The notes: generated from the letters alone by a model not told the origin. A stretch of 64,000 nucleotides of DNA from Stenotrophomonas maltophilia (GCF_003205835.1 NZ_CP029773.1:3876501-3940500), one strand, 5' to 3'; numbered from the stretch's first letter, positions 39,298 to 48,080 are shown. Numbers and translations: made by a program.

Positions 39298-40377
39298 ATG
39301 GCCACGCACGCGCAGTCCCCCGCTCCTTCAACGGCCGATGCCCCGCAACGACTGACGTCTCTCGCGCATGGCGGTGGCTGCGGCTGCAAGATCGCGCCCG
39401 GCGTGCTGACCGAACTGCTGCGTGGCGTTCCAGCGCTTCCGGCACCGGCCGAGCTGCTGGTCGGCCGCGAGACCAGCGACGACGCCGCGGTGTATCGCCT
39501 CGATGACCGGCAGGCAATCGTCGCCACCACCGACTTCTTCATGCCGATTGTCGACGACCCGTTCGACTTCGGCCGCATCGCCGCCACCAATGCGCTGTCG
39601 GACCTGTACGCGATGGGCGCGCGGCCATTGTTCGCGCTGGCCATCGTCGGCATGCCGATCAACACGCTGCCGCAGGACACCATCCGCGGCATCCTGCAGG
39701 GCGGCGAACGCGCCTGCGCTGATGCCGGCATCGTGGTGGCTGGTGGCCACAGCATCGATTCGGTGGAACCCATCTACGGCCTGGCCGCGATCGGCGTGCT
39801 CGATCCGCAGCGGCTCAAGCGCAATGCCGATGCCCGCGCAGGCGATGTGCTGGTGCTGGGCAAGCCGTTGGGCGTGGGCGTGTATTCGTCGGCGCTGAAG
39901 AAAGAAGTGCTGGATGCCGAGGGCTACCGGCAGATGATCGAGTCGACCACCCGCCTGAACAGCGTGGGCGTGCCGCTGGCCGCGCTGGACGGTGTGCACG
40001 CGATGACCGACGTCACCGGCTTCGGCCTGCTTGGCCACCTGCTGGAAGTGTGCCGCGCCAGTGGTGTGGCTGCCGAGGTGGACAGTGCACGGGTGCCGCT
40101 GCTGCCGCAGGCGCTGGAGCTGCTGCAGCGTGGCTGCGTGACCGGCGCCTCCAACCGCAACTGGGCCTCGTATGGCGCCGAGGTGCGCTTCGCCGAGGGC
40201 TTGGCCGCCCACTGGCAGCCACTGCTGACCGACCCGCAGACCAGTGGCGGGCTGTTGGTGTCCTGCGCCCCGGAGGCAGTGGATGCAGTGCTGGCCTGCT
40301 TCCATGATGCCGGATTCGGCCAAGCGGCCGTGGTGGGGCATTTGGGCGAGGGAGCGGCGGGCGTCAGCGTGGTTTGA
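39298..40377 (+). CDS. selD: Selenophosphate synthetase SelD
   Basis: 359 aa. Makes selenophosphate from selenide and ATP. G-G-G-C28-G-C30-K31 is the N-terminal catalytic motif with cysteine (not Sec) at the active position. ATP/Mg motifs: SDDAAVYRL, TTDFFMPIVDDPFDFGRIAATNALSDLYAMG, AGGHSIDSVEPIYG. C-terminal DPQTSGGLLVSC. ATG at 39298 has GCAGGAGATGTCGGC upstream. The frame is intact. Confidence 0.97.
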   Translation: MATHAQSPAPSTADAPQRLTSLAHGGGCGCKIAPGVLTELLRGVPALPAPAELLVGRETSDDAAVYRLDDRQAIVATTDFFMPIVDDPFDFGRIAATNALSDLYAMGARPLFALAIVGMPINTLPQDTIRGILQGGERACADAGIVVAGGHSIDSVEPIYGLAAIGVLDPQRLKRNADARAGDVLVLGKPLGVGVYSSALKKEVLDAEGYRQMIESTTRLNSVGVPLAALDGVHAMTDVTGFGLLGHLLEVCRASGVAAEVDSARVPLLPQALELLQRGCVTGASNRNWASYGAEVRFAEGLAAHWQPLLTDPQTSGGLLVSCAPEAVDAVLACFHDAGFGQAAVVGHLGEGAAGVSVV

Positions 40378-40422
40378 GACGTGAAGGTTTGCCAACGTGC
40401 CGCTTCCGGGCTCTTGAATTAT

Positions 40423-40438
40423 GTCCAAAATATTGGAC
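40423..40438. promoter_or_regulatory. Candidate operator of the XRE/AbiEii toxin-antitoxin unit
   Basis: GTCCAAAATATTGGAC: perfect 6-bp arms with a 4-bp AT centre, 9 bp upstream of the preferred ATG (40448). Position and AT-richness suggest the autoregulatory site of the adjacent helix-turn-helix protein. Confidence 0.55.
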
Positions 40439-40447
40439 ACTACCACC

Positions 40448-40939
40448 ATGAACCTGATCGACATCGGCAAGGCGGTTCGTGCCCGCCGTGAGCAGCTTGG
40501 CCTGTCGCAAGGCCAACTGGCTCATCTCAGCGGCCTTTCCCGGCAGACCGTGGTCGGTCTGGAAGGGGGCATCCTGAGCGACCTGGGTGTCAATCGTGTG
40601 GGCCAGTTGTTGTCCGTGCTCGGCCTGGATGTTCCGGCACCCACCACCGAAAGCCGGCTGCGCAAGCAAGGCCTGAAAATGGCCGCACGCACCGCGAACG
40701 TGAGCTACGCGAGCGAACTGACGGCTGGCGAGTTGGCGCGCGTACTGGTCAGTGGGGAAGTTCCTGCCACCTACGCGGCGCAGATGGCGCACCTGCTGGA
40801 TGAAGCCCCTCCCGCCATGATGGTGATGGCAGTCGAGGAAGCTGCAATCGGCGCGCAGATGCCACCACGGCGCATCTGGCGCAACGTGGCGAAGATGGCC
40901 GACACACTTTCTGCCCATCGCAAGGACCTGTGGATGTGA
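40448..40939 (+). CDS. XRE-family HTH antitoxin-like regulator
   Basis: 163 aa from ATG at 40448 (M-N-L-I-D-I-G-K-A-V-R-A-R-R-E-Q); an ATG at 40421 would place the operator palindrome inside the gene, so it is less likely. HTH_3 domain at about 5-60 (LGLSQGQLAHLSGLSRQTVVGLE). The C-terminal part is helical without a recognised domain. It overlaps the downstream toxin-like gene by 10 bp, the arrangement of XRE/AbiEii two-gene toxin-antitoxin units. The partner is truncated, so the antitoxin may now be orphaned. Confidence 0.85.
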   Translation: MNLIDIGKAVRARREQLGLSQGQLAHLSGLSRQTVVGLEGGILSDLGVNRVGQLLSVLGLDVPAPTTESRLRKQGLKMAARTANVSYASELTAGELARVLVSGEVPATYAAQMAHLLDEAPPAMMVMAVEEAAIGAQMPPRRIWRNVAKMADTLSAHRKDLWM

Positions 40940-41151
40940 ATCGCGAATTGCCTGCCGGCGCCTGGCAGGCGCTGCTGCCCCGGGCGCTTGTCCTCATCGG
41001 GGAGACCCGGCGCCACGGCGGCATCACCGATCCTTTCTGGACGTTGGGCGGCGGAACGGTACTGATGTTTCGACATCGGCACCGACTCAGCAAGGACATC
41101 GACATCTTCGTGCCGAATCCCCAGTACCTGGGGTTCGTTACTCCCCGCTAA
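40930..41151 (+). pseudogene. Truncated AbiEii/AbiGii-type nucleotidyltransferase toxin
   Basis: Only 73 codons remain; full members are about 250-300 aa. The fragment carries the nucleotidyltransferase signature W-T-L-G-G-G-T-V-L-M-F-R-H and the metal-binding D-I-D in LSKDIDIFVPNPQYLGF, then stops at 41149-41151, 30 bp before the island attachment repeat. The rest is not visible in the next bases in any frame. Deletion, perhaps linked to insertion at this site, is inferred. Confidence 0.8.
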
Positions 41152-41180
41152 GGACTTTGATCCTCCCAGGCGATTGCGCA

Positions 41181-41202
41181 GAAAATCACTCGATGTTCTG
41201 CA
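41181..41202. mobile_element. Left attachment repeat of the yicC island
   Basis: A 22-bp exact copy of 52691-52712 (begins GAAAATCACTCGATGTTC). The right copy spans the last codons and stop of yicC, so this copy is the duplicated target that marks the far end of the element. Confidence 0.88.
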
Positions 41203-41426
41203 GGCGCTGACTGACAGCGGCCACAACCATTTGATTTAGCAAGGGTTTGATTCCCGATTCCTCACCATCCCCCACACATTCCCCCACCGGAGTTCCGGGC
41301 TGGAACGGGACGAGATGGCTTCGCGTGAGCCCCACGGCGGGGCGCACGCTCAGTCTAACAAAGCCACCCACAGGTCAAGGCTGAGGCGGCACGCCCGCGC
41401 GGATGCGCACCGCCACCGCCCCCCGC
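41203..41426. other. Non-coding left end of the island
   Basis: 224 bp without a gene. It includes the candidate integrase arm-type site at 41267-41288 and otherwise shows nothing I recognise. Confidence 0.6.
41267..41288 (+). promoter_or_regulatory. Candidate integrase arm-type site, left end
   Basis: ATCCCCCACACATTCCCCCA followed by CC. It matches 52569-52588 at 18 of 20 positions and, inverted, 52516-52537 at 18 of 22. All lie just inside the two attachment repeats. Confidence 0.5.
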
Positions 41427-41936
41427 CTACTTCGACGCTCCCTTCCGGGCCGTCATCTTCTTGCCCGTGGATTTCTTGTCCGAAGGCTTTTTACTGCTCG
41501 GCGCGCTGTTGGCCGCTGAAGTACTGGCAGTCTTCTTGCCAGCTGCCGAGACAGGCGGGAACTTCTCACCCGGATGGGACTTGAGCCATGCCTTGCCCTC
41601 GGCGCCTGATGCCCACGCCACAAAGGTCCGCGGCGTATGTCCGCAACCGGACCAGGTCTCACCGGTTGGTAGGCGGTACTTGGGCGCCTGCGTGCCCAGC
41701 ACCTTGCCCTTGTTGGGGTGTGGGCGCTTGCCAGACGGGGTCGGTGCCGATGCGGCGACATCCTCACCAACCAGTTGGACCACCCGGCGGCGCTGAGCCG
41801 CCGTCAGCACCTCCGCATACTTCTGCAGCGCGGCCAGCGCCTGGTCGACCTCCTCATCGCGCGCTTCAACCAACCGCTTGCGCGCCATAAGTTGCTGTAT
41901 CTGCACGTCAATGGATTGCACGCTCGTCAGCGACAT
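41427..41936 (-). CDS. H-NS-family nucleoid-associated protein
   Basis: 169 aa. N-terminal coiled-coil oligomerisation region (about 1-60), then the family DNA-binding motif KYRLPTGETWSGCGHTPRTF (86-105). The usual Arg of the TWSGRGR core is altered to GCGH here, which might change minor-groove contact. Long Lys/Ser/Ala-rich C-terminal tail (about 125-169) like histone tails. Encoded near the left island end, it may silence the island or interfere with host H-NS. Not a restriction or attachment function. Confidence 0.88.
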   Translation of the reverse strand: MSLTSVQSIDVQIQQLMARKRLVEARDEEVDQALAALQKYAEVLTAAQRRRVVQLVGEDVAASAPTPSGKRPHPNKGKVLGTQAPKYRLPTGETWSGCGHTPRTFVAWASGAEGKAWLKSHPGEKFPPVSAAGKKTASTSAANSAPSSKKPSDKKSTGKKMTARKGASK

Positions 41937-41984
41937 CGTCCACTCCTAGATGCCAAACAGCCGCCTTTATAGCGCAACGCGAAA

Positions 41985-42896
41985 ATGACACAACTGCAAT
42001 GGACCTTTCCGCCGTCAGATGACACGACTGAGTACTCGCCATTCACGGGCACCTGCACGTCTGCCGCCGAGGCAGTTCACGCGGCGAGCGCGGCGTCTGC
42101 AGCCGCGGACGTCGCTGCGGCAGGCAGTTGCCCCATGGAAGAGTTGCTGAAAAGTGTGGACGGTCCGCGCACGGATGTGGTCGATACTGTTACCTATGCC
42201 TACTATCCGGCGGAGGACGCAGGGTGCGCGACCAATGGTGCATGTGGCCACCTGAAGAGTGACCTGTACAGCGCGACCAATCCGCTAGGCCAGACGGTCG
42301 AAACCCTGGCCTACGACGCGTTCGGGCGGCCGTTGTCGGTCAAGGACGCCAATGGCGTCGTCACCGATTACACCTACCATGCCCGCGGCTGGCCCACCTC
42401 GATCACCATGCGCGGCGCGACCATTGCCGAGAACCGCGTTACCCAGCTGAGCTATTGGCCGACAGGTCAGGCGCAGCAGGTCACCGAGCCGGATGGCAGC
42501 AGCGTCACCTACGTCTACGATGCCGCGCTGCGCCTGACCGATATCGAAGACAACGCAGGCAACACGATTCACTACAGGCTGGACAACGCCGGCAATCGCC
42601 TCAAGGAGGACATGCTAGATACCGGCGGCACCCTGCGCCGTACCCTGGCACGGACGTGCAATACGCTCGGCCAGCTGACCACACTGAAGGATGCGAGCAA
42701 TCACGCCACCGGCTTTGCCAACGACGCCAACGGCGGCCCGCAGACGGTGACCGACGCACCACAGCGCGTGACACTGCTCCAGGCATTTTTGGCTGCTGGC
42801 CGGGCACATGGAAAAGATCCGCCATCGACAGGATCTAGGTGTTTAGAATCCTTCATCGGTCCTTCCACATTTTCGCGGAACGACACGTTGGATTAG
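41985..42896 (+). pseudogene. RHS/YD-repeat protein fragment
   Basis: An open frame of 303 codons in which about residues 60-250 are YD/RHS repeats (LAYDAFGRPLSVKDANGVVT, YTYHARGWPTSI, TYVYDAALRLTDIEDNAGN). There is no RHS N-terminal secretion part, no core-closing PxxxxDPxG motif and no toxin end. The first 40 residues are Ala-rich and the last 45 are unrelated. A central scrap of a polymorphic-toxin gene (full length 1000-1600 aa), broken at both ends; unlikely to be functional. Confidence 0.8.
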
Positions 42897-42978
42897 GGCG
42901 TTTCGGCCCCAGTCGACTGTTTAAGGTGCATAGGAAGACGTGCACAGCCCCAAGGCCCATCGCAAAGGAAGATGTGAC

Positions 42979-45900
42979 GTGTTGACAAGAGCTGGCTCTC
43001 ACTCAGGTCGAGGATTCCGATACCAGGACGCGGTGGCAGTTTACTTCTGTGCCCAGGAATATTCGGGCCAGGTCCACCACGGCTCGGTTTTCCCGGAGGG
43101 AGGCGACGACCTCGAGTTGAGATCTCCCGCTAGAACGCTGGTGCAAGTCAAGTCACGCCGTGACCACCTCGGTCCCTTCTCGCCTCGGGCAGCCGCCTCC
43201 TTCATCCGAAAGATGTGGGATTTCCGTGACCTGGGGGACAGTGACCGGTTCCTGCTGGTGTTAGAAAGCGACGTCGGTGAGCACCGCAGCGCAGAAGAAG
43301 GGCTTCTCGATTTGTCTTCGTATTCGCGCATCGTCTCGGAACTGGGAAAGAGCAGCGCAGCGGTTTCATTGATCGCAAGAACCCAAGTACTCGTCCTGCC
43401 CAATCCGCGTTCTGGCGCGATAGACCTCATCGCAGCCACGCAGGGCTGCACACCCCTTGAGGCCGAGATCTACTTCTCGGATCTTCTCGGCCTGGTTGGA
43501 CGAGTGTCCGATGAAAATGGTCTACGCTCAACTGGCAATTTCATCGGCATTGCCGTCTCTGACGTCCAACATCGCCTGGATGTACTGCAACCGCTGTTGA
43601 CCTCAGTCGTCCTCGAGGAGGCACTAACGCTTGGCTATTGCGATACAGTCGATTTCCTGTGCCAGGATGCAGACCCCCTCTTCTACTTGGGCGTGGACGT
43701 GCAGGCATCGCATGTGGCGGCGGGCCTCGTGGTGGAGCGCCCTGAGCTTCGTGCAGCCGTTCTCTCTGGTCTGGAGTCCAGAAGAAACGCTCTAATCTAC
43801 GGGGCTTCGGGATCAGGAAAGTCTGCACTTCTGTGGGAGGCGGCTCACGCTAGTCGCCACTCGGTTCGCTGGTTCCAGATCCGCAGCCTGTCGCCGTCCG
43901 CCGTACCATCGCTGATCCAGTTGGCCCGAGCCCGGCGTGCCTCCCCTGAAGCGCCGGTAGGCTTCATCATCGACGACGTCGGTCGAGGGTTCACGGAAGG
44001 CTGGACCACACTGGCTTCAGAAATTGACCGGACCCCTGGACTTCTGCTTTTGGCGTCCGTGCGAGAAGAAGACCGCTATCCGCTGGCGGACGTTCGCCGC
44101 GCCTCGCAGATCAAAGTCGTGGGAGACGAAACGCTCGCCGAACGCGTCTGGCTGGAACTTCGCGAACGACGGCAAACTAGCTGGCAGGGGTGGAAAGAGC
44201 CATGGGAACTTGCCGCGGGACATCTGCTGGAATACACCCACGTGCTCACCCAAGGGCAACGCTTGAGCGAGACACTACACGCGCAAGTCGCTAATCGAAT
44301 GAACGATCCGCTGCGGCACAGCGAGCTGGACCTGCTCAGGGTCGTCAGTTGCGCGAACGCTGCTGGATGTGGAGCGAGCATCTCAGAGGTCCCCAAGCGG
44401 TTGGGCGTTCCTCCCTCTACCGTGTCCCGCGCCCTTACCCGCCTTAAGGGCGAGCATCTGGTCCAGAACACCGGGGATGGGCTGATCGTAGGGCTTCACG
44501 AAGTTCGTTCACAAGAGCTGCTGCGGCTATGCCATGAATACCCGCCGCCCCTCCTTGCCGAGACGGCGGCCATGGCAGTCTGGCTCATTCCCGCCAATGA
44601 CCTCACTCGCTTCTTGGAGCGTACCCTCTCCCGACACGCAGAGTGCGACGATGCAGTTCTCGAAGCGCTGGCGCTTCGACTGGAGGATGCCCCGAGCCCA
44701 GCGCTTTTCAGTGCCATTCTGACTGGCCTGGACCGTGCCAACGCGCATCGAATTGGCCGGGCGTGGCTGGACACGCCTGAGGCCAAGGCGGTGCCGAGGT
44801 CATTGCTGGACACGCCCGCCGGGCTCGCGATAGCGAATGTCGATCCTCCCGATATCGGGCCGTTGGTCCCGGCGTGTCGACGCTTCAGTGAGATCCGGGC
44901 GGAAGTGGTGACTTCCGGCCTGACCGCACGCCTTCTAGCACGGCTACCCGCCGTGCAACTGCGGCGCGCGCTTGAATCTGCCGTTCAACTATCCGAGCTC
45001 ACAGAGTGCCTCGCCGCGCTCTTGGGTCAAGCCGTGCCAGCAGCCCACCTACTCGAGTTCAAGCAGCTGTGTCCGCCACTCCTTACGGCAGACTTTGAGC
45101 ACGTGACATCCCTGCTTGACGTTGCGGCACGTGTCGACCGATCTCTGGCGATCGAATGGGTCAACGATGTCGACCAATCCTTGCTCCATCGACGCTTCAA
45201 CGAGCGCGTTTCCTGGGCCGACATCCCCACTCTGCAGACCTGCGAAGAAGGCTGGATGGTCCAGTCAAACATCTGGATTGTCGCCTCATTCGACCAGCAG
45301 AACGTTCACGAAGCAGTGGTGCGAGCGTGCGATGTTCTGTTGGCTCTGACACCGATCGCCGATGTAGTGGCGAGTACAGCATTGGCCCCAGACGGGTCTG
45401 GGGTGATGCTGCCAGGCACGGATCAATTCCTTGTGCGAAAGCGCATACCCAGGGCCAGCTTCTTCGCTGAACCGGAGGTGGCCCGAAACCGAGCTTGGAT
45501 GGCCATCTTGAATGCGCAGCTTGCGATCGACAGCTATACGTCCTATCTAGCCAAATGCCTTGAATTTATTCGAAGCCTGAACCTGAATATCAAGAAGCTG
45601 CTGGATGAGGCTTTCAGAGGAAAGAAGAATCCTTCTGCAGGAAATGCGCTTGGACAAATCCATGTGCAGAGCTCTACCCTGGTTGTACCCCAACAGAAGT
45701 TTTCTGCCGCTCCCAAGATCCACTCAAGGCTTCAGGGAATCATCTCGAGCTGCTCCTCCGATTTAATCGTCCGGTTCTACAAGCTGCCAGCGGATGCTCC
45801 CGCCTACTTGGGCTGGCTGAATGACCTTCTGAAGAGTCTCTCATCGGCAGAAGCTGACGAACCTTGGGAAATCCTATCGCCAGTGCATCCGACGGATCTG

Positions 45901-46773
45901 AGTGAACTGCGTTCACTCATCGAGGGTATGCAGACGCTGGCGGGAGAAGCGCACGCAAGGAATCGCTCGCCATTCATCACGCATCGCAGGGTAGCGATGC
46001 CCAGAGGTAAGGGCCTTGAAACCGCCGTCAAAGGCTCCGCCCGGCACCGCGACTCGGAACTGAGAGCGCTCGAGAGCGCGGTCAGGTTACAACTCCCCCA
46101 CGGAGAAGGACGCCTTGGAGTACACCTACTACCCGACAAAGCGATCCCATCCGTTTGGCCACCAGCAGACATTCTGGTCACCGCAGAGCTCGATGGTGCC
46201 GGAACTGACATCACGTTGGAAAGCATCTCTGCGGCTCTTCACGCGCTCGCCGAGGCCGGGCGAAAGGTATGCCTGTTGCCGGTCATGCGTGGGCGGGGGC
46301 TGACCAATCTTGCTTCTGCCGGCTACAGCACGCTGCTCCCCGTGACCAGCGAGGAAGCACACACCTGGTGCCATCAGGCTGGAGTGGAGATAGCCCCTCT
46401 ACCCCGGGCGAATGCCTTCATGCGAATCACTAGTTGCTTAGGAGATATCCTTGCGATCGAGGCGTACTGGGAGCATAAGCAACACCGAACAAGCTCTGAG
46501 CAGGACACATACCAAGCCATTCTGGGAGCCTTGGAAGAATCCCTATCCCACTGGAATTCGCTTGATATCTCCGTTGAGCTTAGGTCCGAAGGAGCGGCGT
46601 TGATTGAAGGATCTCTGAGCGGCGAATTCCCTCTGATCGCTGGCTCATTAGAGGTTCTCCGAGGAACTGAAACTTTTGCGATGGCGCCCCTGAAGGAACT
46701 CTTAGCCCAGCTGACCATCTTTGACTGCCTAAATGCTGAGCTTCCATACGGGCCTGGGATCGACATTGCCTAG
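42979..46773 (+). CDS. Large nuclease-STAND P-loop ATPase, candidate antiphage effector
   Basis: 1264 aa from GTG at 42979, chosen for AAGGAAG 7 nt upstream; a GTG at 42940 (13 codons longer) is possible. Domain order: (1) N-terminal PD-(D/E)xK-like nuclease resembling the DUF4297/Cap4 dsDNA endonuclease, about 8-200, with GFRYQDAVAVYF, E-G-G-D-D (40-44) and the Q56-V57-K58 motif; (2) STAND-type ATPase about 250-460, Walker A GASGSGKS (275-282), Walker B FIIDDV (329-334); (3) winged helix SEVPKRLGVPPSTVSRAL; (4) about 750 residues of helical, repeat-like sequence of unknown fold, expected sensor. Lower GC than the host. Similar logic to Avs proteins, but I recognise no named family. Defence role is inferred. 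Confidence 0.8.
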   Translation: MLTRAGSHSGRGFRYQDAVAVYFCAQEYSGQVHHGSVFPEGGDDLELRSPARTLVQVKSRRDHLGPFSPRAAASFIRKMWDFRDLGDSDRFLLVLESDVGEHRSAEEGLLDLSSYSRIVSELGKSSAAVSLIARTQVLVLPNPRSGAIDLIAATQGCTPLEAEIYFSDLLGLVGRVSDENGLRSTGNFIGIAVSDVQHRLDVLQPLLTSVVLEEALTLGYCDTVDFLCQDADPLFYLGVDVQASHVAAGLVVERPELRAAVLSGLESRRNALIYGASGSGKSALLWEAAHASRHSVRWFQIRSLSPSAVPSLIQLARARRASPEAPVGFIIDDVGRGFTEGWTTLASEIDRTPGLLLLASVREEDRYPLADVRRASQIKVVGDETLAERVWLELRERRQTSWQGWKEPWELAAGHLLEYTHVLTQGQRLSETLHAQVANRMNDPLRHSELDLLRVVSCANAAGCGASISEVPKRLGVPPSTVSRALTRLKGEHLVQNTGDGLIVGLHEVRSQELLRLCHEYPPPLLAETAAMAVWLIPANDLTRFLERTLSRHAECDDAVLEALALRLEDAPSPALFSAILTGLDRANAHRIGRAWLDTPEAKAVPRSLLDTPAGLAIANVDPPDIGPLVPACRRFSEIRAEVVTSGLTARLLARLPAVQLRRALESAVQLSELTECLAALLGQAVPAAHLLEFKQLCPPLLTADFEHVTSLLDVAARVDRSLAIEWVNDVDQSLLHRRFNERVSWADIPTLQTCEEGWMVQSNIWIVASFDQQNVHEAVVRACDVLLALTPIADVVASTALAPDGSGVMLPGTDQFLVRKRIPRASFFAEPEVARNRAWMAILNAQLAIDSYTSYLAKCLEFIRSLNLNIKKLLDEAFRGKKNPSAGNALGQIHVQSSTLVVPQQKFSAAPKIHSRLQGIISSCSSDLIVRFYKLPADAPAYLGWLNDLLKSLSSAEADEPWEILSPVHPTDLSELRSLIEGMQTLAGEAHARNRSPFITHRRVAMPRGKGLETAVKGSARHRDSELRALESAVRLQLPHGEGRLGVHLLPDKAIPSVWPPADILVTAELDGAGTDITLESISAALHALAEAGRKVCLLPVMRGRGLTNLASAGYSTLLPVTSEEAHTWCHQAGVEIAPLPRANAFMRITSCLGDILAIEAYWEHKQHRTSSEQDTYQAILGALEESLSHWNSLDISVELRSEGAALIEGSLSGEFPLIAGSLEVLRGTETFAMAPLKELLAQLTIFDCLNAELPYGPGIDIA

Positions 46774-47192
46774 CTCTTCTTCGAACGATCGGCCGGAGCT
46801 TTTTGCCAAGCGTCAACATGCCTACAGCTTCACCGGCTGCATCAGTAGCTGTTTCTAATGCTCGAACCAGACAACGGCTCTGGGGGTCTCAACGCCTGGC
46901 TCTACGGGACCGAATTCCATGGAGCGGAGTACCGTCAACCAAACCGCTCCATTCGCCCCCCCCCGACCAGATAGCAGGTCGTGTTCTGGGCAGTGCTTCT
47001 CCCAAACTTGAGGACGGGGCATAGTGCACTGGCTTCTCGTAGGCATCGTGCCCAGAGATCAAGCCCCCGAATTAGCTTGCCCATGTCCCCACGTACCCCC
47101 TCAGGCTAGGCCCGGCGAAGGACGCTGTGCTGCCACAGCCTTCGAGGGATCAGGGACTGCTAAAATGGAAGTAGGTCAAACCACTTCGCCGC
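46774..47192. other. 419-bp gap between the STAND gene and the Mrr-like gene
   Basis: No gene is supported; a 73-codon frame at 46803-47024 lacks a ribosome-binding site and any motif. It has a C9 tract at 46956-46964. The downstream gene probably has its own promoter (TGC-TAAAAT at 47158-47166). Confidence 0.6.
47158..47166 (+). promoter_or_regulatory. Candidate extended -10 for the Mrr-like nuclease gene
   Basis: TGC-TAAAAT, extended -10 with 5/6 match, 27 bp before the ATG. The -35 is weak. Confidence 0.35.
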
Positions 47193-48080
47193 ATGCCCAC
47201 CATTTCCTCATCCATTGTGCCCCCACCGAGATCCTGGGAAGAGCTTGAGGACATCTCACTTTCCGCAGCCAAGCTGCGCTGGAACTCGACGGACTTCTTC
47301 CGGAACGGGCGGCAGGGGCAAGCGCAAGACGGCGTAGACATTTGGGGGCAAGATGACGACGATCGATATATCGGCGTGCAGTGCAAGAACACCGTCGCGG
47401 GGATCACGCTGGCCATTGTTGAGTCGGAGATTGAGAAGGCAGAGAGTTTTGCTCCAAAGCTGGATCGACTCTACATTGCGACTACCGGCCCCAGAGATGC
47501 GCCGCTCCAGCGGGCAGTGAGGGAAATTGCTCGGTCTCGAGGACTCGAAGGGAAGTTCAAGGTGGACGTTCTCTTCTGGGACGATCTATGCCAAGACTTG
47601 GCCAAAGATGAATCCGTCTTCTTCTCGTATTACCCACAATTCAAGGCTGGCGATGATCCAGCGGATAAGAACGACCAAGCGTTGTGGAAGGAGATAACGA
47701 CCCTACTCCACTCAGATGGAGTCATCGGATTTCTGGATCAGACAAGCATGGCCGGGTCGTCCTTCGAGCTCGCAAGGTTGATCCCGCTGTGGGATTTCCA
47801 GCACAAAGGTAGATTTCCTGAATGGGAGTTCATTTCGCCTGAGCTTGACACATTGAGAAAGGATCTTTGGACCGAAGTAGACGGTTACCTAAATCTACTA
47901 GCCTTCGAAACTTTCCCAACGCGCAACCCGGGATGGAACAGCGTTCCTGCCGAATGGGAGATTGAAAAGCCGGAGCGGTTCTGGCGTACGGTTGAGGGTT
48001 TGCACGCGCGTGCCGAGAAGATCGTCAGCCTGCACGCGTCCTTCGTCCGCGCGGGTCGAGGCAAAGGGTACAGCCGCTAG
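47193..48080 (+). CDS. Mrr-like PD-(D/E)xK restriction endonuclease-family protein
   Basis: 295 aa. N-terminal nuclease core: SWEELEDISLSAAKLRW (helix with Glu), R-N-G-R-Q-G-Q-A-Q-D46-G-V-D49-I-W-G and the catalytic V-Q63-C-K65-N strand, the D-x(n)-QxK pattern of Mrr-type enzymes. The helix-rich C-terminal part (about 130-295) is not recognised. No methyltransferase or helicase subunit is adjacent, so a stand-alone type IV-like (modified-DNA) nuclease or the effector of a larger system are both possible. It is between the STAND gene (same strand) and the convergent helicase gene. Confidence 0.82.
   Translation: MPTISSSIVPPPRSWEELEDISLSAAKLRWNSTDFFRNGRQGQAQDGVDIWGQDDDDRYIGVQCKNTVAGITLAIVESEIEKAESFAPKLDRLYIATTGPRDAPLQRAVREIARSRGLEGKFKVDVLFWDDLCQDLAKDESVFFSYYPQFKAGDDPADKNDQALWKEITTLLHSDGVIGFLDQTSMAGSSFELARLIPLWDFQHKGRFPEWEFISPELDTLRKDLWTEVDGYLNLLAFETFPTRNPGWNSVPAEWEIEKPERFWRTVEGLHARAEKIVSLHASFVRAGRGKGYSR

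Noticed and set aside
41186..41371. Minus-strand frame of 61 codons ending Q-N-I-E like YicC
   Set aside because: Only the last codons match because they are the duplicated attachment repeat; the rest is unrelated and without a ribosome-binding site.
46803..47024. 73-codon frame between the STAND and Mrr-like genes
   Set aside because: No ribosome-binding site, no motif, atypical composition and a C9 tract inside; better seen as non-coding.
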